From Pseudomonadota bacterium (GTDB taxonomy: Bacteria > Pseudomonadota > Alphaproteobacteria > Rhizobiales > Xanthobacteraceae): a DNA stretch of 9,725 nucleotides. Within the stretch, counting starts at the first letter, position 1. Each line of letters opens with the position of its first letter. Location of the stretch: positions 1 through 9,725 of the forward strand of contig JAEWFG010000401.1 in the NCBI GenBank assembly GCA_023388935.1, in the 5' to 3' direction. The notes beneath the pieces are model-generated. The model saw only the letters and a program-made list of their open reading frames with translations. It had not been told where the DNA came from and searched no databases. The position numbers were made by a program, and so were the translations under genes. Shown here piece after piece: positions 6,163 through 9,725 of the stretch.

Positions 6163-6948
6163 CAGATCCAGATCCGCCCACACCGGCACGTGGTCCGAGG
6201 GCTTTTCCCAGCCGCGCACATAGCTGTCGATGCCGACATTGGCGAGCCGGTCGCTGGCCTGCGGCGACAGCAGCAAATGGTCGATCCGCAGGCCATGGTT
6301 CTTCTGCCAGGCCCCGGCCTGGTAGTCCCAGAAGGTGTAAAGCCCTGGCTCGTCGGTCACCGCCCGCAGGGCATCGGTCAGCCCGAGGCCGAGCAGGGAC
6401 TGGAAGCTCTCCCGCGTCTCGGCCTTGAACAGGGCGTCCTCGGTCCAGGCGGCCGGATTGTGCACGTCGCGGGCATGCGGGATGACGTTGAAGTCGCCTG
6501 CGAGGATCAGCGGCTCCTCGGTCTTAAGGCGCTCCTTCGAATACTCAAGAAGCCGCGACATCCATTTGAGCTTGTAGGGATATTTGTCGCTCCCGACCGG
6601 ATTGCCATTGGGCAGGTAAAGGCAGGCGATGCGCAGCACCCCGTGCTTGAGCGTCACCACGCCTTCAAGGAAGCGGGCATGCGCGTCCTCGTCGTCGCCG
6701 GCCAGCCCCGATTTGGTCTCGTCGAACCGGAGCTTCGAGAGCAGGGCGACACCGTTGAACGTCTTCTGGCCATGCGTGACGACGTTGTAGCCGAGCGCCT
6801 CGATCTCCAGCCGCGGGAACGCCTCGTCGACGCATTTGATCTCCTGGAGGCAGACGATGTCCGGCTTGCACTCCCTCAGCCAGGTCAGCAGGACATCGAT
6901 CCGCTGCCGGACCGAGTTCACATTCCAGGTGGCTACTCTGATGGGCAT
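6151..6948 (-). CDS. xthA: Exodeoxyribonuclease III (AP endonuclease) XthA
   Basis: A 265-residue cytoplasmic DNA-repair enzyme of the EEP (endonuclease/exonuclease/phosphatase) family. It cuts the backbone 5' of abasic sites and removes 3' blocking groups in base excision repair. Length and all core motifs are as usual: ATWNVNSVRQR (6-16, including Asn9), LQEIK with metal ligand Glu36, LYLPNG with Tyr111 and Asn114, GDFNV with Asp152 and Asn154, RIDHLL with Asp223, and SDHVPV with the Asp252-His253 pair. The start at 6948 is supported by MPIRVATWNVNS being the normal beginning of this family and by GGAG eight bases upstream. It is convergent with the ExoR-like gene (15-base gap) and divergent from the histidine kinase gene. 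No sign of damage. Confidence 0.96.
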   Translation of the reverse strand: MPIRVATWNVNSVRQRIDVLLTWLRECKPDIVCLQEIKCVDEAFPRLEIEALGYNVVTHGQKTFNGVALLSKLRFDETKSGLAGDDEDAHARFLEGVVTLKHGVLRIACLYLPNGNPVGSDKYPYKLKWMSRLLEYSKERLKTEEPLILAGDFNVIPHARDVHNPAAWTEDALFKAETRESFQSLLGLGLTDALRAVTDEPGLYTFWDYQAGAWQKNHGLRIDHLLLSPQASDRLANVGIDSYVRGWEKPSDHVPVWADLDLEAA

Positions 6949-6975
6949 TTCGACGGCTCCGGACAGGGGCCATGG

Positions 6976-7004
6976 TTAGAACAAACTGCAAACGAGCCCG
7001 TCAA
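6976..7004 (-). promoter_or_regulatory. Candidate promoter for xthA
   Basis: On the minus strand TTGACG (7004-6999) is followed after 17 bases by TTCTAA (6981-6976). The -35 is strong and the -10 weak. Transcription would begin near 6969, about 20 bases before the ATG at 6948, a reasonable distance. No equally good promoter for the divergent kinase was seen in the 133-base gap, though a perfect palindrome CCGGCGCCGG (7045-7054) lies just before it. Confidence 0.4.
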
Positions 7005-7081
7005 GGATGCCGCAAAATCTCCCACAAAATTAACCCGCCTTAAGCCGGCGCCGGGCCATTGATGCCGAAAAGGTTTTTCGA

Positions 7082-9409
7082 ATGGGATGGCCCGACAAAT
7101 CCGTGAAGCGAACCGAGCCGCGCGACGGCCTGATCGGCGCGTTCCTGTACTGGCTTGGCGGCTTCGAGATCGAGGACGGCCTGATTGCCGATCTCAGCGA
7201 GCGCGAGATGCGCCGCATCCGCGCCAAGCAGATCGACGCCGTGACGCAGCTGATTCCGGTCACGATGGCGGTTGCCATGCTCAACGTCGCCATCGTGCTG
7301 ATCCTGTTCTGGGGCAGGGGCTGGAACGACTTCCTCGCGATCTGGGCTATGATCCTCGCGGCCACCGCCTCGCTCGCTGTTCGCGCGTGGCGGCGCTCGC
7401 ATCGGAACCCGTCGCAGGAAGCATCACCGCGCGCTGCGCAGCAGATGATGCGGCAGGCGTTTTTCCTTGCCGCGATCTGGGGCGCGCTGCCCCTCGCGCT
7501 GTTCAGCCGGGTCGAGCCGACCAGCGAGCTCATCCTGGCCTGCCTGATGGTCGGCATGATGTCCGGCGGCGCCTTCATGCTCTCGACCTTCGCGCGCGCT
7601 GGCCTCATCTATCTCGCCACCGTGACGGTCGCCTGTACCGGCGCGCTGCTGTTGTGCGGCACCGGGCCGTATCTGGTGACGGCGGTGTTCCTGCTGCTGT
7701 TTGCGTTCTTCATGGCGCGCAACATCGTCTCGCAAGGCAATCTGTTTCTCGGCAATATCAAGGCTCAACTCGAACTCGAGCGGCAGACCGAGATCATCTC
7801 GCTGCTGCTGAAGGAGTTTCAGGAGAACGCCAGCGACTGGCTCTGGCAGACCGATGCCGACGGGCACCTGATCGACGTGCCCGAACGTTTCGCCGACGTC
7901 GCGCAGCTGCCGCTCTCACGCCTGAAGGGCTCGCACTTCGCCGACGTGCTCGACATCCTCTGTCCCGAGGACAAGAGCGCGGCCTACAACATTGTCGGCC
8001 TTATGGAGCAGAGCGAGCCGCTGCACGAAATGAACCTCAAGGTCGTCGCCGGCGGCGAGGCGCGGCTATGGTCGCTGACGGCGAAGCCGGCCTACGACCG
8101 CGACGGCCAGTTCCTCGGCTATCGCGGCTTCGGCCGCGACGTGACCGAGCGCTGGCGCGCGGAAAAGGCCGAGGCCGAAAGCCGCGCCAAGTCCAACTTC
8201 CTGGCGGTGATGAGCCACGAGATCCGCACGCCGATGAACGGCGTGCTCGGGCTTGCCAGCATGCTGCTCGAAACGAAACTCGATCCGGAACAGCGCGAAG
8301 CAGTCACCACCATCCGCGAGTCCGGCGACAATCTCCAGCGCATCCTCAACGACATTCTCGATCTGTCCAAGCTCGAGGCTGGCCGCTTCCAATTCGAGGC
8401 GATTGACTTCGCGCCGCAGGGGCTGGTCGAGGCGGTCGCGACCGTCGTGCGCGCCAGTGCCAACAGCAAAGGGCTCACGGTCAAGGTCGAGCTCGATCCG
8501 AACCTGCCGCCGACGCTGCGCGGCGACGTCGCGCGGATCCGGCAAGTGCTGCTTAACCTTGCGTCCAATGCGGTGAAGTTCACCGATGCGGGGCAGGTGA
8601 CGATCGCCGCGACCTGTCAGGCGCGCCGCGATCTGCTCGCGACCGTCGAGTGGACCGTGACCGACAGCGGCATCGGGATTGAGCCCGAGAAGGTCGGCCG
8701 GCTGTTCAGCGACTTCGCCCAGGCCGACGCCTCGATCAGCCGCCGCTTCGGCGGCACCGGGCTCGGGCTCGCGATCTCCCGTCGCATCATCGAGCAGATG
8801 GGCGGCACGATCGGCGTCATGTCGACGCCGGGCAAGGGCTCGACCTTCCGCTTCACGCTGGTGCTGCCCTGGAGCCAGGCGCAGGCGTCCGACCAGACCG
8901 CCGGCTGCGATGAAGCAGATGAGCTCAAGGAGTGTATCGCCAGCCTCGGTCGGTCACTGAAGGTGCTTGTCGCTGAGGATGATGCCGTCAACCGCATGGT
9001 CGTGAGCAAGATGCTCGGCGCCTTTGACGTCGAACTGCGCGTCGTCACCGACGGCGTCGAGGCCGTCGCTGCGGCCTCCGAGGGCGATTACGATGTCGTG
9101 CTGATGGACGTGCGCATGCCCGACATGGACGGCCTTGCCGCGACCCGCGCGATCCGCGCGCAGGGCGGCCGCTTCGTGGCCTTGCCGATCATCGCACTGA
9201 CCGCCAACGCCTTCCCTGAGGACGTCAAGATGTGCCGCGAAGCTGGCATGTCGGACTTCCTGGCAAAACCCTTGCGCAAGCCCGCGCTGGTCGCGGCCCT
9301 GCTGCGCGCATTGAACCATGTCGCGGCGGAGGATGCGCCTCTTCAGCCGGAGATGATGCCGGTCGAGGTGGACTGGACGGACGAGGAAAGGCAGATAACC
9401 GGCGCGTAG
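7082..9409 (+). CDS. Membrane hybrid sensor histidine kinase (PAS-HisKA-HATPase-REC)
   Basis: A 775-residue inner-membrane hybrid kinase. Residues about 56-213 hold roughly six hydrophobic membrane segments with short loops and little periplasmic domain, so the input is probably sensed in or near the membrane. A coiled linker leads to one PAS domain (about 246-355, ending GYRGFGRDVTER). The HisKA domain has SHEIRTP with phosphorylated His379. The ATP-binding domain has the N box around LLNLASNAVKF, the G1 box DSGIGI (528-533) and the G2 region GGTGLGLAIS (557-566). A C-terminal receiver has acidic EDD (632-634), phospho-acceptor Asp676 in LMDVRMP, Thr707 and Lys729. All catalytic residues are present. 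No Hpt or response-regulator gene is nearby, so partner and signal are unknown. AAAAGG eight bases upstream supports the start at 7082. The gene ends four bases from the convergent erpA-like gene. Confidence 0.95.
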   Translation: MGWPDKSVKRTEPRDGLIGAFLYWLGGFEIEDGLIADLSEREMRRIRAKQIDAVTQLIPVTMAVAMLNVAIVLILFWGRGWNDFLAIWAMILAATASLAVRAWRRSHRNPSQEASPRAAQQMMRQAFFLAAIWGALPLALFSRVEPTSELILACLMVGMMSGGAFMLSTFARAGLIYLATVTVACTGALLLCGTGPYLVTAVFLLLFAFFMARNIVSQGNLFLGNIKAQLELERQTEIISLLLKEFQENASDWLWQTDADGHLIDVPERFADVAQLPLSRLKGSHFADVLDILCPEDKSAAYNIVGLMEQSEPLHEMNLKVVAGGEARLWSLTAKPAYDRDGQFLGYRGFGRDVTERWRAEKAEAESRAKSNFLAVMSHEIRTPMNGVLGLASMLLETKLDPEQREAVTTIRESGDNLQRILNDILDLSKLEAGRFQFEAIDFAPQGLVEAVATVVRASANSKGLTVKVELDPNLPPTLRGDVARIRQVLLNLASNAVKFTDAGQVTIAATCQARRDLLATVEWTVTDSGIGIEPEKVGRLFSDFAQADASISRRFGGTGLGLAISRRIIEQMGGTIGVMSTPGKGSTFRFTLVLPWSQAQASDQTAGCDEADELKECIASLGRSLKVLVAEDDAVNRMVVSKMLGAFDVELRVVTDGVEAVAAASEGDYDVVLMDVRMPDMDGLAATRAIRAQGGRFVALPIIALTANAFPEDVKMCREAGMSDFLAKPLRKPALVAALLRALNHVAAEDAPLQPEMMPVEVDWTDEERQITGA

Positions 9410-9414
9410 CCGGT
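9398..9414. terminator. Hairpin over the stop codons of the convergent kinase and ErpA-type genes
   Basis: ACCGGC (9398-9403) pairs perfectly with GCCGGT (9409-9414) around a 5-base loop. The kinase stop lies at 9407-9409, mostly in the loop, and the last stem base is part of the other gene's stop. Its position suits a shared terminator, but neither strand has a T-tract. Confidence 0.35.
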
Positions 9415-9725
9415 CAGATCGAGAAGCTCGTCCCGCAGCCGCAGGACGCCGTTGCGTTGGGGTTGTTGACGCGGAACGATGCGCCGATCAGGTCGTCGAC
9501 GAAATCGACCTGCGATCCCTCCAGAAACGGCTGCGAGGCGGAATCGACCAGCACCACCGCATTCTCCTGCTCGATGACGAGATCGTCGTCGGTGCGGTCG
9601 CGGTCGATATCGAACTTATATTGGAAGCCGGAGCAACCGCCGCCCTCGACGGAGATGCGCAGCATCGCGCCCGACCCTTCGCCCTTGAGGATCTCCCCAA
9701 TCCGGCGCGCGGCCCGGTCACTGAT
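9414..9725 (-). CDS. erpA: HesB/IscA-type iron-sulfur protein, ErpA-like (5' end missing)
   Basis: A minus-strand gene entering from the right edge; 103 codons and the stop are visible. The frame is open before the internal Met at 9665, and the residues SDRAARRIGEIL ahead of it match the family start (usually 'T..A..RI..L'), so the true start is beyond 9725 and about 5-15 residues are missing. The three family cysteines are present: one in GGGCSGFQY and two in SCGCGTSF near the C-terminus. A-type carriers of this family (ErpA, IscA, SufA) bind an iron-sulfur cluster through these and pass it to target enzymes in the cytoplasm. ErpA is the likely member because of the GCSGFQY form and the isolated position without isc or suf genes, but IscA cannot be excluded. 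Convergent with the histidine kinase. Confidence 0.9.
   Translation of the reverse strand: MSDRAARRIGEILKGEGSGAMLRISVEGGGCSGFQYKFDIDRDRTDDDLVIEQENAVVLVDSASQPFLEGSQVDFVDDLIGASFRVNNPNATASCGCGTSFSI

Noticed and set aside
6190..7062. Plus-strand 290-codon frame opposite xthA
   Set aside because: Antisense to a complete exonuclease III gene with all catalytic motifs; no ribosome binding site or family match seen.
7087..8406. Plus-strand 439-codon frame in another phase within the histidine kinase gene
   Set aside because: Arg- and Ala-rich shadow of the kinase; the motif-bearing frame starts five bases earlier.
1..9725. CRISPR array, tRNA, rRNA, phage genes or defence genes
   Set aside because: I looked for regularly spaced repeats, tRNA-like cloverleaf sequences and known defence or phage motifs and saw none. 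The only mobile-element trace is the IS630 end at the left edge.

Overview
The window looks like chromosomal DNA of a rhizobial alphaproteobacterium, most probably Bradyrhizobium or a close relative such as Rhodopseudomonas. It is GC-rich with strong G/C third-position use. Gene content and protein wording (IlvD, an ExoR-like Sel1 protein, XthA, an ErpA-type protein) fit that group. Intergenic palindromes between 2985 and 3270 resemble the dispersed palindromic repeats I recall from Bradyrhizobium genomes. The genus call rests on recognition, not on a search.

Left part (1-1716): the window opens inside the 3' end of an IS630-family insertion sequence (transposase tail 3-80, element end near 93). 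It has landed in the last codons of a minus-strand gene of the Cj0069 family (start 1140), an ATP-grasp-like protein of unknown function. The gene's frame stays open through the IS to the window edge, so it now encodes a hybrid C-terminus or has lost its own stop. A good promoter candidate for it lies at 1222-1251. The stretch 1141-1716 holds no convincing gene but has a forward promoter candidate (1390-1418) and two tandem hairpins.

Middle (1717-3605): two exported proteins, a small PepSY-like protein (1717-1950) and a duplicated DUF1259 protein (1967-2878), form a short operon with good ribosome binding sites. About 725 bp without a gene follows; it contains palindromic repeats and a leader before ilvD with a hairpin plus T-rich tract and an 8-residue ORF.

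Right part (3606-9725): ilvD (dihydroxy-acid dehydratase, branched-chain amino acid synthesis) overlaps the start of a periplasmic Sel1-repeat protein resembling ExoR. This pair converges on xthA (exonuclease III, minus strand). Diverging from xthA is a membrane-bound hybrid histidine kinase (PAS-HisKA-HATPase-REC). It converges, with a 4-bp gap, on an ErpA/IscA-type iron-sulfur protein gene whose 5' end lies past the right edge. Both convergent junctions carry a hairpin over the stop codons.

Most of the window is ordinary housekeeping and regulatory sequence. I do not see a new multi-gene defence or mobile system. The points most worth checking are the IS-made gene fusion at the left edge, the possible ilvD attenuator, the duplicated DUF1259/PepSY pair, and the coupling of ilvD to the ExoR-like gene.
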